From: Nocardia rhamnosiphila NBRC 108938
Lineage (GTDB): Bacteria; Actinomycetota; Actinomycetes; Mycobacteriales; Mycobacteriaceae
Reading direction: 5' to 3'
Length of the DNA stretch: 64,000 nt
NCBI RefSeq assembly: GCF_000720425.1
Contig: NZ_JOAJ01000005.1
Location: 1 to 64,000 of the forward strand
Part shown: positions 36,537-45,379 of the stretch, one piece after another
How the letters are laid out: the number at the start of each line of letters is the position of its first letter
Position numbering within the stretch: position 1 is the stretch's first letter
Made by a program: the position numbers and the translations under genes
Notes under the pieces: model-generated
What the model was told of the DNA's origin: nothing
Databases searched by the model: none
Seen by the model: only the letters and a program-made list of their open reading frames with translations

Positions 36537-37460
36537 TCAGTCTTTCCCGTCCGTATTCTTCGCGTCGGCCGAAGTCGCCTGCGCTTTCATCGTTCTGGCG
36601 TTCATACCGCCCAGGGAATCCGCTCCGACCTCGGCGTTGTGCGCGTGTGCGAAATGGTGGAGTCCGAACACCGAATCCATTCCGGCCCGCATCCCCATGA
36701 GATCCTCGGACTGGTTGACCGCTTTCTTCGTCAACGCGAGCCCGAACTGCGGCATGGCGGAGATCTTCTCGGCCAGCGCCATGGTCTCCGATTCCAGGTC
36801 GGCGCGCGGCACGACCCGGTTGACCATGCCCCACTCCTTGGCCTGCGCGGCATCGAACCGGTCACCGGTGTACAGGAATTCCTTGGCGGCCCGGGGACCC
36901 ATCACCCACGGATGGGCGAAGTATTCGACACCCGGAATCCCCATGCGCACCACGGGGTCGGAGAAGAAGGCGTCGTCGGCGGCGACGATCAGATCGCAGA
37001 CCCAGGCCAGCATGAGGCCGCCCGCGATACAGGCACCCTGCACCATGGCGATGGTCGGCTTGGGGATCTCCCGCCAGCGGCGGCACATCCCCAGATACAC
37101 CTCCATCTCGCGGGCGAAGCGCTGGTCACCGCCGGGGCGGTCGATATGGTCCCACCACAGCGCGGCCTTGTTCGGGTACTTCACATGATGGTCGCGGCCG
37201 GGGGTGCCCAGGTCGTGGCCCGCGCTGAAGTGCTTCCCGTTGCCGGCCAGCACGATGACCTTGACCTCGGGGTCCTCGACCGCCCGCTCGAACGCGGCGT
37301 CGATCGCGTAGGTCATCACCGAGTTCTGGGCGTTGCGGTAGCCGGGCCGGTTCAAGGTGACCACCGCGATCGCGCCGCGGCGTTCGTAGGTCACCACATC
37401 GGGTTCGTAGGGAATGCTCCCGTCGCCGTTCGCGGGGTGCGCGGCAGGGCTGTCCGACAT
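36537..37460 (-). CDS. Enoyl-CoA hydratase/isomerase family protein
   Basis: 307 residues, crotonase fold. Oxyanion-hole motifs AGNGKHFSAGHDLGTPG and IAGGLMLAWVCDLIVAADD are clear. The usual second catalytic Glu region reads VVRMGIPGVEYFAHPW, with an acidic residue retained. It has an N-terminal extension of about 20 residues and a long Lys/Ala C-tail. It is not EchA20, which lies at 52733. Insertion between fadD3 and fadE31 is not in the mycobacterial order as I recall it. It probably hydrates an enoyl-CoA in the ring-degradation part of the pathway. ATG overlaps the fadD3 TAA. Confidence 0.83.
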   Translation of the reverse strand: MSDSPAAHPANGDGSIPYEPDVVTYERRGAIAVVTLNRPGYRNAQNSVMTYAIDAAFERAVEDPEVKVIVLAGNGKHFSAGHDLGTPGRDHHVKYPNKAALWWDHIDRPGGDQRFAREMEVYLGMCRRWREIPKPTIAMVQGACIAGGLMLAWVCDLIVAADDAFFSDPVVRMGIPGVEYFAHPWVMGPRAAKEFLYTGDRFDAAQAKEWGMVNRVVPRADLESETMALAEKISAMPQFGLALTKKAVNQSEDLMGMRAGMDSVFGLHHFAHAHNAEVGADSLGGMNARTMKAQATSADAKNTDGKD

Positions 37461-39025
37461 TACGAATTCTCCTCACGTAGCTGGCGTTTGAGCACCTTGC
37501 CGCTGGCGTTGTAGGGCAATTCGTCGCGGAATTCGACGAAGCGCGGCACCTTGAAATTGGCCAGCACCTTGGTGGCATAGGAGAACACCTGGTCCTCGCT
37601 GAGCGCGGCACCCGGTTTCCGGACGATATAGGCCTTACCCACCTCACCCATCCGGGTATCGGGCACGCCGATCACCGCGACGACGGCGACACCGTCCAAT
37701 CCGGCCAGGGACTGTTCGACCTCGGCCGGATATACATTGAATCCGCCGCTGACGTACATGTCCTTGAGCCGGTCGGTGATCTTCAGATAGCCGCGGTCGT
37801 CGATCACGCCGATATCGCCGGTGTGCAACCAGCCGTCCGCGTCGATCGTTCTGGCGGTGCTCTCCGGATCATCCAGATAACCGAGCATGACGTTGGGTCC
37901 GCGCAGCAGGACCTCACCCGCCTCACTGAGTTTCAGTTCGAATCCGGCCATGGGGCGGCCGCTGGTGGCGGAGATGGTCTCGGCGTCGTCGTCGACCCGG
38001 CACATGGTGCCGAACCCGGTGGATTCCGAGAGCCCGTACGCGGTGAGCACCACATCGAAATCCAGTTCCCGGCGCATCCGCTCCACCAGCACCACCGGTA
38101 CCGGCGCCGCGCCCGTGACGGCCACGCGCAGGCTCGCCAGCCGGTACCCGCCGCGGTCCGGGAAATCCAGGATGGACTGGTAGATGGTGGGCGGGCCGGG
38201 CAGGACGGTGATCTGCTCCTGATCGATGAGCCGCATGGTGGTCGGTACGTCGAAAACGATCTGCGGGACCATGGTCGCCCCGGTGAGCAGGCAGGCGATG
38301 ATTCCGGCCTTGTAGCCGAAGCTGTGGAAGAACGGGTTGACGATCAGATAGTTGTCGTCGCTGTTCAGCGTCGAACATTCGGTCCAGCCGCGGACCGCGG
38401 ACAGGGTCTGCCGGTGTGCGATGAGGACGCCCTTGCTGCGGCCGGTGGTGCCGGAGGTGAACAGGATGTCGGACAGGTCGTCGGGGCTGATCGATTCCGC
38501 CCGCTCACGCGCCTGCTCGCGGGTGACTCCGGCGCCGGCCGCGGCCAGCTCGGACCAGTTCAGCGCGTCCTGCACGGGCTCCTCGGTGCCTTCGACCGGG
38601 AGCACGATCACAGTGCCGATCCGCAGGTCCGGCGCGGCCGCGCGCAACTCGGCCAGCCGGTCGCGTTTGAGGAAGGTGCCCGCGATGAACAGGCCCTTCG
38701 CGTCGACCCGTCGCAGCACATCGGCCACCTCGTCGGCGACGTAGCGGGTGTTCAGCGGGACCAGTGTCGCGCCGGCGTAGTGGGCGCCGAGGGCGGCGAT
38801 CACCCAGTGATGGGTATTGGGCGACCAGATGCCCACGCGGTCACCGGTTCGGATGCCGCGGGCGAGCAGGGCGCGGGCCACGTCCTGGACCTGTTCGAGC
38901 AGTTGGATCCAGTCGAGCCGGACCGGTCCGTCGGCCAGCGCGGGCGCGGCGCCGTAGTTCTGGGCGGCGGCGTGCAGGGCCAGCGGAGTGGTCCGGTCCG
39001 TCGGGATGTGCGCAGGGGGTGTCAC
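37460..39025 (-). CDS. fadD3: FadD3, HIP-CoA ligase
   Basis: 521 residues, ANL superfamily. P-loop ILFTSGTTGRSKGVLIAH, A5 AYGLSESTGFGTM, A7-A8 LHTGDIGVIDDRGYLKITDR and DMYVSGGFNVYPAEVEQ, and the catalytic Lys in NASGKVLKRQL near the C-terminus. FadD3 activates the C/D-ring acid HIP with CoA and ATP, starting degradation of the last two rings; HIP-CoA is also the KstR2 inducer. GTG start. Divergent from fadE30 across a KstR2-type box. Confidence 0.93.
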   Translation of the reverse strand: MTPPAHIPTDRTTPLALHAAAQNYGAAPALADGPVRLDWIQLLEQVQDVARALLARGIRTGDRVGIWSPNTHHWVIAALGAHYAGATLVPLNTRYVADEVADVLRRVDAKGLFIAGTFLKRDRLAELRAAAPDLRIGTVIVLPVEGTEEPVQDALNWSELAAAGAGVTREQARERAESISPDDLSDILFTSGTTGRSKGVLIAHRQTLSAVRGWTECSTLNSDDNYLIVNPFFHSFGYKAGIIACLLTGATMVPQIVFDVPTTMRLIDQEQITVLPGPPTIYQSILDFPDRGGYRLASLRVAVTGAAPVPVVLVERMRRELDFDVVLTAYGLSESTGFGTMCRVDDDAETISATSGRPMAGFELKLSEAGEVLLRGPNVMLGYLDDPESTARTIDADGWLHTGDIGVIDDRGYLKITDRLKDMYVSGGFNVYPAEVEQSLAGLDGVAVVAVIGVPDTRMGEVGKAYIVRKPGAALSEDQVFSYATKVLANFKVPRFVEFRDELPYNASGKVLKRQLREENS

Positions 39026-39085
39026 GGGTGTCCTCGATGTCGTGCGGCCGTGGGCGGTGCGCGGTCTGCGAGTTGCGGTCTACAA

Positions 39086-39099
39086 AGCAAGTGCTTGGT
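39086..39099. promoter_or_regulatory. KstR2 box, fadD3/fadE30
   Basis: AGCAAGTGCTTGGT fits the KstR2 consensus AnCAAGnnCTTGnT at all fixed positions. A -10-like TATCCT (39104-39109) follows and the fadE30 GTG begins 7 nt after it, so the message is probably leaderless and the box blocks the polymerase site. Confidence 0.82.
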
Positions 39100-39115
39100 A
39101 GGTTATCCTACCGGC

Positions 39116-40375
39116 GTGGGTGCTATCCAGACCTCAGAATCCGGTACCGGTCGCGACGGCGGACGGCAATCGGCCGAACACGCCGCCAGAGCGCGGCCTA
39201 CGGCCGAACGGACCAGCGTGGCCGCCCTGAGCGACGGCGAATTCGCCGAGCAGGTGCGGAGCTGGCTCGACGAGCAGCTCAACGGTGAATTCCGGGAACT
39301 GCGCGGGCTGGGCGGCCCCGGCCGCGAACACGAGGCCTTCGACGAACGCCTGGAATGGGACCGCGCGCTGGCCGCCGCGGGCTGGACCTGCCTGGGCTGG
39401 CCGGTGGAATACGGCGGGCGCGACGCGAGCGTCGCGCAGCAGATCATCTTCCACGAGGAGTACGCGAAGGCGAACGCGCCCGCGCGGGTCTCGCACGTGG
39501 GTGAGGAACTACTCGGCCCGACCCTGCTGGCCTTCGGGACCGACGCCCAGCGCGACCGTTTCCTGCCGGGAATCCGCACCGTCACCGAACTATGGTGCCA
39601 GGGCTACTCGGAACCGGGCGCCGGCTCCGATCTCGCCGCTGTGTCGACCTCCGCACGCCTGGACGGTGACCAGTGGTCGATCAACGGGCAGAAGATCTGG
39701 ACCTCGCTGGCGCATGTGGCCGACTGGTGCTTCGCGGTCTGCCGCACCGAACCGGGCTCGAAACGCCACAAGGGCCTTTCGTATCTGCTGGTGCCGATGG
39801 ACCAGCCCGGTATCGAGGTCCGGCCGATCGTGCAGCTCACCGGCACCTCCGAATTCAACGAGGTGTTCTTCGACAACGCGCGCACCGAGGCCGACCTGGT
39901 CGTGGGCGAACCGGGCGACGGCTGGCGGGTCGCGATGGGCACGCTGAACGTCGAACGCGGTATCTCCACACTCGGCCAGCAGATCCGCTTCGCCCGGGAA
40001 CTCGCGGCGATCGAGAACCTGGCCCGCGAGTCCGGCGCCCTCGACGATCCGCTGCTGGCGGACAAGATAGATCGTGCCTGGGTGGGGCTGCGGGTGCTGC
40101 GCGCCCACGCGCTGCGCACCATGGCCGAGACCGCCGACGATGGCGGCCAGGCCTCGGTGGGCAAACTGCTCTGGGCCAATTGGCATCGCGGGCTCGGCGA
40201 ACTCGCCATGGCGGTGCGCGGCGCCGCCGGACTCGTCGCCGCGGACGGTGATCTCGACGAATGGCAGCGGCTGTATCTGTTCACCCGCGCCGACACGATC
40301 TACGGAGGTTCGAACGAAGTGCAGCGCAACATCATCTCCGAGCGAGTGCTCGGTCTCCCTCGTGAGGCCCGGTAG
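39116..40375 (+). CDS. fadE30: FadE30, acyl-CoA dehydrogenase of ring degradation
   Basis: 419 residues from GTG 39116, chosen because it lies exactly 7 nt after the -10-like element; a GTG at 39220 would give a more typical N-terminus. Motifs GWPVEYGGRDASVAQQII, GYSEPGAGSDLAAVSTSA, NGQKIWTSLAHVADWCF and YGGSNEVQRNIISERVLGL. In mycobacteria FadE30 dehydrogenates the 5-OH-HIC-CoA intermediate. Overlaps ipdF by 1 bp. The first 35 residues are poorly conserved-looking and may not be translated. Confidence 0.87.
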   Translation: MGAIQTSESGTGRDGGRQSAEHAARARPTAERTSVAALSDGEFAEQVRSWLDEQLNGEFRELRGLGGPGREHEAFDERLEWDRALAAAGWTCLGWPVEYGGRDASVAQQIIFHEEYAKANAPARVSHVGEELLGPTLLAFGTDAQRDRFLPGIRTVTELWCQGYSEPGAGSDLAAVSTSARLDGDQWSINGQKIWTSLAHVADWCFAVCRTEPGSKRHKGLSYLLVPMDQPGIEVRPIVQLTGTSEFNEVFFDNARTEADLVVGEPGDGWRVAMGTLNVERGISTLGQQIRFARELAAIENLARESGALDDPLLADKIDRAWVGLRVLRAHALRTMAETADDGGQASVGKLLWANWHRGLGELAMAVRGAAGLVAADGDLDEWQRLYLFTRADTIYGGSNEVQRNIISERVLGLPREAR

Positions 40376-41172
40376 TGAGCGGGCCGCTGTCGGTCGCGCC
40401 CCCGCAGACTCCGGCGCACAACCTGCTCACCGGCCGCCGGGCCGTGGTCACCGCGGCCGCCGGTACCGGGATCGGATCCGCGACGGCCCGCCGGCTGCTC
40501 GCCGAAGGCGCCGATGTGGTGGTCTCGGATTGGCACGAACGGCGGCTGGAGGCCACGCGTGCCGAACTGTCCGCGGAGTTCACCGACCGCAAGGTCGCCG
40601 CGATCGCCTGTGATGTCACCAGCACCGGACAGGTCGACGAACTGGTCCGTGGGGCGGCCGCGGCGCTGGGCGGTGTCGATATTTTCGTCAACAACGCCGG
40701 CCTCGGCGGCGAGACGCCGGTGGTCGATATGACCGACGAACAGTGGGACCGCGTCCTCGACATCACCCTCAACGGCACCTTCCGCTGTACCCGGGCCGCG
40801 CTGAACTACTTCCGCGACGCGAAACACGGCGGCGTGATCGTCAACAATGCGAGCGTGCTCGGTTGGCGGGCTCAGTACGGTCAGGCGCACTACGCCGCCG
40901 CGAAGGCCGGTGTGATGGCGCTGACCAGGTGCAGCGCGGTCGAGGCGGCCGAGTTGGGCGTCCGGATCAACGCGGTGTCGCCGAGCATCGCCCGGCATGC
41001 GTTCCTGGACAAGACCAGCTCCAGCGAACTGCTCGACCGGCTCTCCGAGCGCGAGGCCTTCGGCCGGGCGGCCGAACCGTGGGAGGTCGCGGCCACCATC
41101 GCGATGCTCGCCAGCGATTACACCACCTACCTCACCGGCGAGGTGGTCTCGATCAGCAGCCAGCGCGCCTGA
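40375..41172 (+). CDS. ipdF: IpdF-like short-chain dehydrogenase (5-OH-HIC-CoA reductase)
   Basis: 265 residues, classical SDR. The cofactor motif is VVTAAAGTGIGSATARRLLAEGA, an unusual TAAAGTGIG in place of TGxxxGIG. NNAG lies in IFVNNAGLGGETP and the active-site Ser…Y-x-x-x-K in VNNASVLGWRAQYGQAHYAAAKAG. The position after fadE30 matches Rv3559c/IpdF, the reductase that acts early on HIP-CoA. GTG start overlaps fadE30's TAG. The 157-bp gap after it holds no gene. Confidence 0.85.
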   Translation: MSGPLSVAPPQTPAHNLLTGRRAVVTAAAGTGIGSATARRLLAEGADVVVSDWHERRLEATRAELSAEFTDRKVAAIACDVTSTGQVDELVRGAAAALGGVDIFVNNAGLGGETPVVDMTDEQWDRVLDITLNGTFRCTRAALNYFRDAKHGGVIVNNASVLGWRAQYGQAHYAAAKAGVMALTRCSAVEAAELGVRINAVSPSIARHAFLDKTSSSELLDRLSEREAFGRAAEPWEVAATIAMLASDYTTYLTGEVVSISSQRA

Positions 41173-41329
41173 GGGGAACCCGTGCGCGCGGTGTCGCCCG
41201 AGGCCACTTCGGTGTCGGCCGGTGGCCGCGCCGGCGCCGGTCGGGGATTCGTGCGCCGGGGTCGGTACCGCCGGGCGCGGTGCTGCCCGCAAGGGGTTCG
41301 CGTGCCCGACGAAGTCCGGGAGGAGCGGG

Positions 41330-41836
41330 TCAGGCGCGGGTGAGCGCGAAGATACGCAGGTCCCGGTCGGTGCGGTGCCGGTAGGTGGCGTACGCGCCGG
41401 TGATCTCGACGAAACGCTGGAAGATCGATTCCGCCGCGGCACCCTCGACCCGGGTGGCGGTGACCGGAATGCGTTCTCCCGCGATGGCCACGGTCGCGCT
41501 CGGTTCGGCGAGGAGGTTGGCCGTCCAGGCCGGGTGGCGGGCGCCACCGAAGTTGCTGCCGATGACGTAGAGGGTGGCACCGTCGTGCACGCACAGCAGC
41601 GGCTGGGTGCGCGGCTGTCCCGATCGGCGACCCGTGGTGGTCAACAGGATCACCGGTGCCCCGATCGGCCCGAGCGCGGTGTAGCGGGCGCCGGTACGTT
41701 CGAGTACCCGGCGGTCCAGCGGGGTGAGGGCCCGGACCAGCCGAGAGCCGAACTTCGTGCCGGCGAACCTGTCTGCCGCACGGGCCAGTGGACTTTCCGG
41801 GGAACCCCACTGGCGCTGCGGGAACGGCGTCGTCAT
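41330..41836 (-). CDS. Deazaflavin (F420)-dependent nitroreductase family protein, Ddn-like
   Basis: 168 residues. The DUF385/Ddn family core LLTTTGRRSGQPRTQPLLCV, YVIGSNFGGARHPAWTANLL and VEITGAYATYRHRTDRDLR is clear. It probably uses F420H2 to reduce quinones or similar acceptors. In M. tuberculosis ddn (Rv3547) is embedded in the same cholesterol region, next to fadA5. Here it is between ipdF and kstR2. ATG 41836 lies 5 nt after a -10-like TATATT on the minus strand, suggesting a leaderless message. Confidence 0.82.
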   Translation of the reverse strand: MTTPFPQRQWGSPESPLARAADRFAGTKFGSRLVRALTPLDRRVLERTGARYTALGPIGAPVILLTTTGRRSGQPRTQPLLCVHDGATLYVIGSNFGGARHPAWTANLLAEPSATVAIAGERIPVTATRVEGAAAESIFQRFVEITGAYATYRHRTDRDLRIFALTRA

Positions 41837-42108
41837 CCGGCGAATATACCGACGGCCCCGGCGCGCCCTCCGGTATGTGCCAGGCACGGCCCCGCGGACG
41901 TACATCTCGCGGCGATCGGCAGTTCTCCGATTCGGTCGCCGGAATTCGGTATCCGGCGGAACCGGTTCCGGCTACCGGCCGTCCAAATAATCGGAAGCAG
42001 TGCGGAATTCGTATCTCTTCCGCGACGCGGGCCCGAGGGGTCCGGCTCCGACAGGGAGGGGGGAGCCGGAAACCTCGGGCCCGCCGGTCGCACACCGCCC
42101 ATGGACCA

Positions 42109-42122
42109 AGCAAATGCTTGGT
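42109..42122. promoter_or_regulatory. KstR2 box upstream of kstR2
   Basis: AGCAAATGCTTGGT matches AnCAAGnnCTTGnT except one G. A -10-like TATCAT (42125-42130) and the kstR2 GTG 7 nt after it follow, so the gene seems leaderless and autoregulated. Confidence 0.75.
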
Positions 42123-42136
42123 TGTATCATGGCGGG

Positions 42137-42748
42137 GTGACCGCACCCGACCCCTCGAAATCGGCCCGGCGAACCGAACTACTCGATATGGCGGCAGAAC
42201 TGTTCGCCGAACGGGGCGTGCGCGCCACCACGGTGCGTGATATCGCCGACGCGGCGGGCATCCTCTCCGGCAGCCTGTACCACCACTTCTCCTCGAAAGA
42301 GGGGATGGTGGACGAGATCCTGCGCGGATTCCTCGACGAGCTGTTCGGACGCTACCGCGAGATCGTCGCCGCCGGGCTGAATTCGCGTGCCACGCTGGAA
42401 GCCCTGGTGCTGGCCTCCTACGAGGCCTTCGACCGATCCCATGCGGCGGTCGCCATCTACCAGTCCGAGGCCAAACGCCTCCGGGCCGCCGAACGTTTCG
42501 CCTACATCGACGACTACAACCGCGAATTCCGTGAGCTCTGGCGCCGCGTCCTCACCAGCGGCGTCGCCGACGGCAGCTTCCGCCCCGAACTCGATATCGA
42601 CCTGGCCTACCGCTTCCTGCGCGACACGGTCTGGGTCGCGGTCCGCTGGTACCAGCCCGGCGGCGGGTCGATCACCGTCGACACGCTCGCCAAGCAGTAC
42701 CTCACCATCGTGCTCGACGGGCTCACCGTGCCGGGCCACACCGATTAG
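42137..42748 (+). CDS. kstR2: KstR2, TetR-family repressor of HIP catabolism
   Basis: 203 residues. HTH (LDMAAELFAERGVRATTVRD, then ILSGSLYHHFSSKEGMVDEI) and helices close to mycobacterial KstR2 (FRDTVWVAVRWYQPGG). KstR2 represses the ring C/D genes and is released by HIP-CoA. GTG start at the predicted transcription start. A related palindrome lies just upstream. fadA6 follows after 10 bp, so repressor and thiolase share one transcript. Confidence 0.92.
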   Translation: MTAPDPSKSARRTELLDMAAELFAERGVRATTVRDIADAAGILSGSLYHHFSSKEGMVDEILRGFLDELFGRYREIVAAGLNSRATLEALVLASYEAFDRSHAAVAIYQSEAKRLRAAERFAYIDDYNREFRELWRRVLTSGVADGSFRPELDIDLAYRFLRDTVWVAVRWYQPGGGSITVDTLAKQYLTIVLDGLTVPGHTD

Positions 42749-42758
42749 GAGAAAATCC

Positions 42759-43946
42759 ATGGCAACAGCTGCCCGCCGCCCCTATGCACCGTTGCGTGAG
42801 GCGTACGTGATCGATGCGGTGCGCACCCCGATCGGGAAGCGCGGTGGTGCGCTGGCGGAGGTCCATCCGGCCGATCTCGGCGCGGCCGCGTTGCAGGGCC
42901 TGCTCGGCCGCAATTCGATCGACCCCGCCCGGGTCGACGATGTGATCGTCGGCTGCGTCGACAATGTCGGCCCGCAGGCCGGCAATATCGGCCGGACGAT
43001 GTGGCTGACCGCCGGATATCCGGAAGAGGTCCCCGGCGTCACCGTGGACCGGCAGTGCGGGTCCAGCCAGCAGGCCATCAACTTCGGCGCCCAGGCCATC
43101 ATGAGCGGTACCGCCGAGGTCATCGTGGCCGGCGGAGTGCAGAACATGAGCGCTATCCCGATCTCCGCGGCCATGATCGCCGGTAAGGAGTACGGCTTCG
43201 ATTCGCCGTTCGTCGGCGCCAAGGGCTGGGATCACCGCTACGGCACCGGCGAGGTCTCGCAGTTCCGTGGCGCGCAGTTGATCGCCGAGAAGTGGGGGAT
43301 CACCCGCGAGGACATGGAGCAGTGGGCGCTGCGCAGCCACGAGCGCGCCCGCGCCGCCATCAAAGCGGGCCGGTTCGACAACGAGATCGTGCCCGTGGGG
43401 GATTTCTGGATCGACCAGGGTCCGCGCGAGACCAGTCTGGAGAAGATGGCCTCGCTGCCCGCGCTGGAAGAGGGCAGCCCGCTGACCGCCGCGGTCGCCT
43501 CGCAGATCTCCGACGGCGCCAGTGCGACCCTGCTCGCCTCGGAATGGGCGGTCGAGGAATACGGTCTCACCCCGCGCGCCCGCATCATCCACGTCAGCGC
43601 TCGCGGCGCCGACCCGCTGTACATGCTCACCGCGCCGATCCCCGCCACCCGGTGGGCGCTGGAGAAGACCGGCCTGACCATCGACGATATCGACGTGGTC
43701 GAGATCAACGAGGCCTTCGCCCCCGTGGTGCTGGCCTGGTTGAAGGAGACCGGCGCCGACCCGGAGAAGGTGAACGTGAACGGCGGCGCGATCGCACTGG
43801 GCCATCCGCTCGGCGCGACCGGCGCGAAACTCTTCGCCACCCTGCTGAACGAACTGGAGCGGATCAACGGCCGCTACGGCCTGCTCACCATCTGCGAGGG
43901 CGGCGGCACCGCCAACGCCACCATCATCGAGCGGCTCGACCGCTGA
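42759..43946 (+). CDS. fadA6: FadA6, thiolase of the last steroid-ring steps
   Basis: 395 residues. The thiolase residues are visible: nucleophile Cys 100 (VDRQCGSSQQAI), His 349 ([11 protein letters not shown]) and Cys 379 (ICEGGGTAN). NEAFAP is also present. It thiolytically cleaves a 3-oxoacyl-CoA from the ring-opened C/D fragment. ATG has AGGAG at 10 nt. It ends in a strong convergent terminator shared with the P450 gene. Confidence 0.92.
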   Translation: MATAARRPYAPLREAYVIDAVRTPIGKRGGALAEVHPADLGAAALQGLLGRNSIDPARVDDVIVGCVDNVGPQAGNIGRTMWLTAGYPEEVPGVTVDRQCGSSQQAINFGAQAIMSGTAEVIVAGGVQNMSAIPISAAMIAGKEYGFDSPFVGAKGWDHRYGTGEVSQFRGAQLIAEKWGITREDMEQWALRSHERARAAIKAGRFDNEIVPVGDFWIDQGPRETSLEKMASLPALEEGSPLTAAVASQISDGASATLLASEWAVEEYGLTPRARIIHVSARGADPLYMLTAPIPATRWALEKTGLTIDDIDVVEINEAFAPVVLAWLKETGADPEKVNVNGGAIALGHPLGATGAKLFATLLNELERINGRYGLLTICEGGGTANATIIERLDR

Positions 43947-43979
43947 CGATGTGGTGGCGGTGAGGCCGCCACCACATCG
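43947..43979. terminator. Bidirectional terminator hairpin
   Basis: 14-bp perfect stem (CGATGTGGTGGCGG and its complement, 43966-43979) with a 5-nt loop, between the convergent fadA6 and P450 genes. Confidence 0.7.
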
Positions 43980-43985
43980 GCTCTG

Positions 43986-45206
43986 TCAGTGGACCCGGAC
44001 CGGCACGTTGGCCCAGCCGGCGACATTGGTGACCGTGGCCCGGCGCAGACCTGCCCGGTCCACGGTGTAGTCGGGCATCACGTCGAGCAGTGCGTCCAGT
44101 GCGATCCGGCCTTCCAACCGGGCCAGCGCGGCACCCAGGCAACTGTGGATGCCGTAACCGAAGCCCAGGTTGTGCCCGGAATGCGGCCGGTCGATATCGA
44201 AGCTTTCGGCGTCGGGGAACGCCTGCTCGTCGCGCGTGGCCGAGGCGAGCAGCATCAGCACGTAGCTGCCCTGCGGAATGGTCCGGTCGTGCAGCCGTAC
44301 CTCGGTACGGGTGTAGCGCAGGTCGTACTGCACGGGCCCGTCGTAACGCAGCACTTCTTCGAAGGCCGCGGGGATCTTCGACCGATCGGCGCGCAGGGCT
44401 CGCCACTGCTCCGGGTGGTCGGCGAACAGGACGGCCGCGATGCCGACGAGCTTGGCGACGGTTTCGGCGCCCGCCCCGCCCAGCAGCGAGATGAAACCGG
44501 CGATCTCGATATCGGTCAACGCGGTCTTCGTCCCGTCACCGCGGTCGACCTCGGCCGCGATCAGATGGCTGATCATGTCGTCGCGCGGGCGGGCCCGTCG
44601 CTCGAGGATCAGTTCGAAGTAGTACTGCCCGGCTTCCCGGATCGCCTCCGCCGCTTCGGGCCGCATCCCGGTCTCCCCGGGGCGGCGTTCCAGCGGGAGA
44701 GCGTGTAATTCGCGCAGCCGGGCCCGGTCCGGTGCCGGGACGCCGAGCATGGAGCTGATCACCTCGATCGGGAAATGGTTCGAGAAGTCCGCCACCACAT
44801 CGAATTCGCCGCCGGGCAGCCGTTCGACGAATGTCGCGACGGTCTCCCGGACCATGGGTTCCAGCGCCGCTATCGCGCGCGGGGTGAACACCTTGCGCAC
44901 CAGGTTGCGCATCCGGGTGTGCTCGGGCGGGTCCATCATGATGATCATCGGCACGGACGGTTTCGGATGGCCGGGGTCCAGGACCATGTCCAGGGTGATG
45001 CCCTCGGCCGAGGAGAAGGTGTCGAAATTCTTCATCCCGGCCGCGACGTCGGGGTAGCGCGACAGCGACCAGAGGCCGTATTCGGGGTTGAAGTGGACCG
45101 GGGCCTGCGCGCGTAGGCGGCGATAGATTTCGTGCGGGTCGGAGAAGAATTCGTCGGAGAACGGGTCGAAGACGATCCCGTCGCCGGATACACAGGTGTC
45201 CGTCAT
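43986..45206 (-). CDS. Cytochrome P450
   Basis: 406 residues. Heme loop FGYGIHSCLG with Cys at about 356, I-helix GGAGAETVAKL, and the K-helix E-x-x-R (FEEVLRY). PPEHTRMRNLVRKVFTPRAI is the typical actinobacterial C-helix region. ATG 45206 has GAGGTGAG in place. It is divergent from a TetR gene and therefore probably ligand-inducible. No KstR or KstR2 box is visible upstream, so a steroid role is unproven. CYP family not assigned. Confidence 0.92.
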   Translation of the reverse strand: MTDTCVSGDGIVFDPFSDEFFSDPHEIYRRLRAQAPVHFNPEYGLWSLSRYPDVAAGMKNFDTFSSAEGITLDMVLDPGHPKPSVPMIIMMDPPEHTRMRNLVRKVFTPRAIAALEPMVRETVATFVERLPGGEFDVVADFSNHFPIEVISSMLGVPAPDRARLRELHALPLERRPGETGMRPEAAEAIREAGQYYFELILERRARPRDDMISHLIAAEVDRGDGTKTALTDIEIAGFISLLGGAGAETVAKLVGIAAVLFADHPEQWRALRADRSKIPAAFEEVLRYDGPVQYDLRYTRTEVRLHDRTIPQGSYVLMLLASATRDEQAFPDAESFDIDRPHSGHNLGFGYGIHSCLGAALARLEGRIALDALLDVMPDYTVDRAGLRRATVTNVAGWANVPVRVH

Positions 45207-45347
45207 CGGACTCACCTCGATACAGCTGGAGCTGGATGGAATGTGCCGCGCGGGGCTGTCCGTACGATTCGATGGTGGCCGCCGGAATGCGGGTTCACCA
45301 GCTGAAACGGTCTACCGGACCGGCCCTGTCGGTACTCGATAGAGTGT

Positions 45348-45371
45348 TACACAACTTACAAAAAGTGTAAA
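45348..45371. promoter_or_regulatory. Inverted repeat between P450 and TetR genes
   Basis: TTACAC (45348-45353) and GTGTAA (45366-45371) frame an A/T-rich centre in the divergent promoter. It is a candidate operator for the TetR regulator. Confidence 0.5.
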
Positions 45372-45379
45372 GGATGTAA

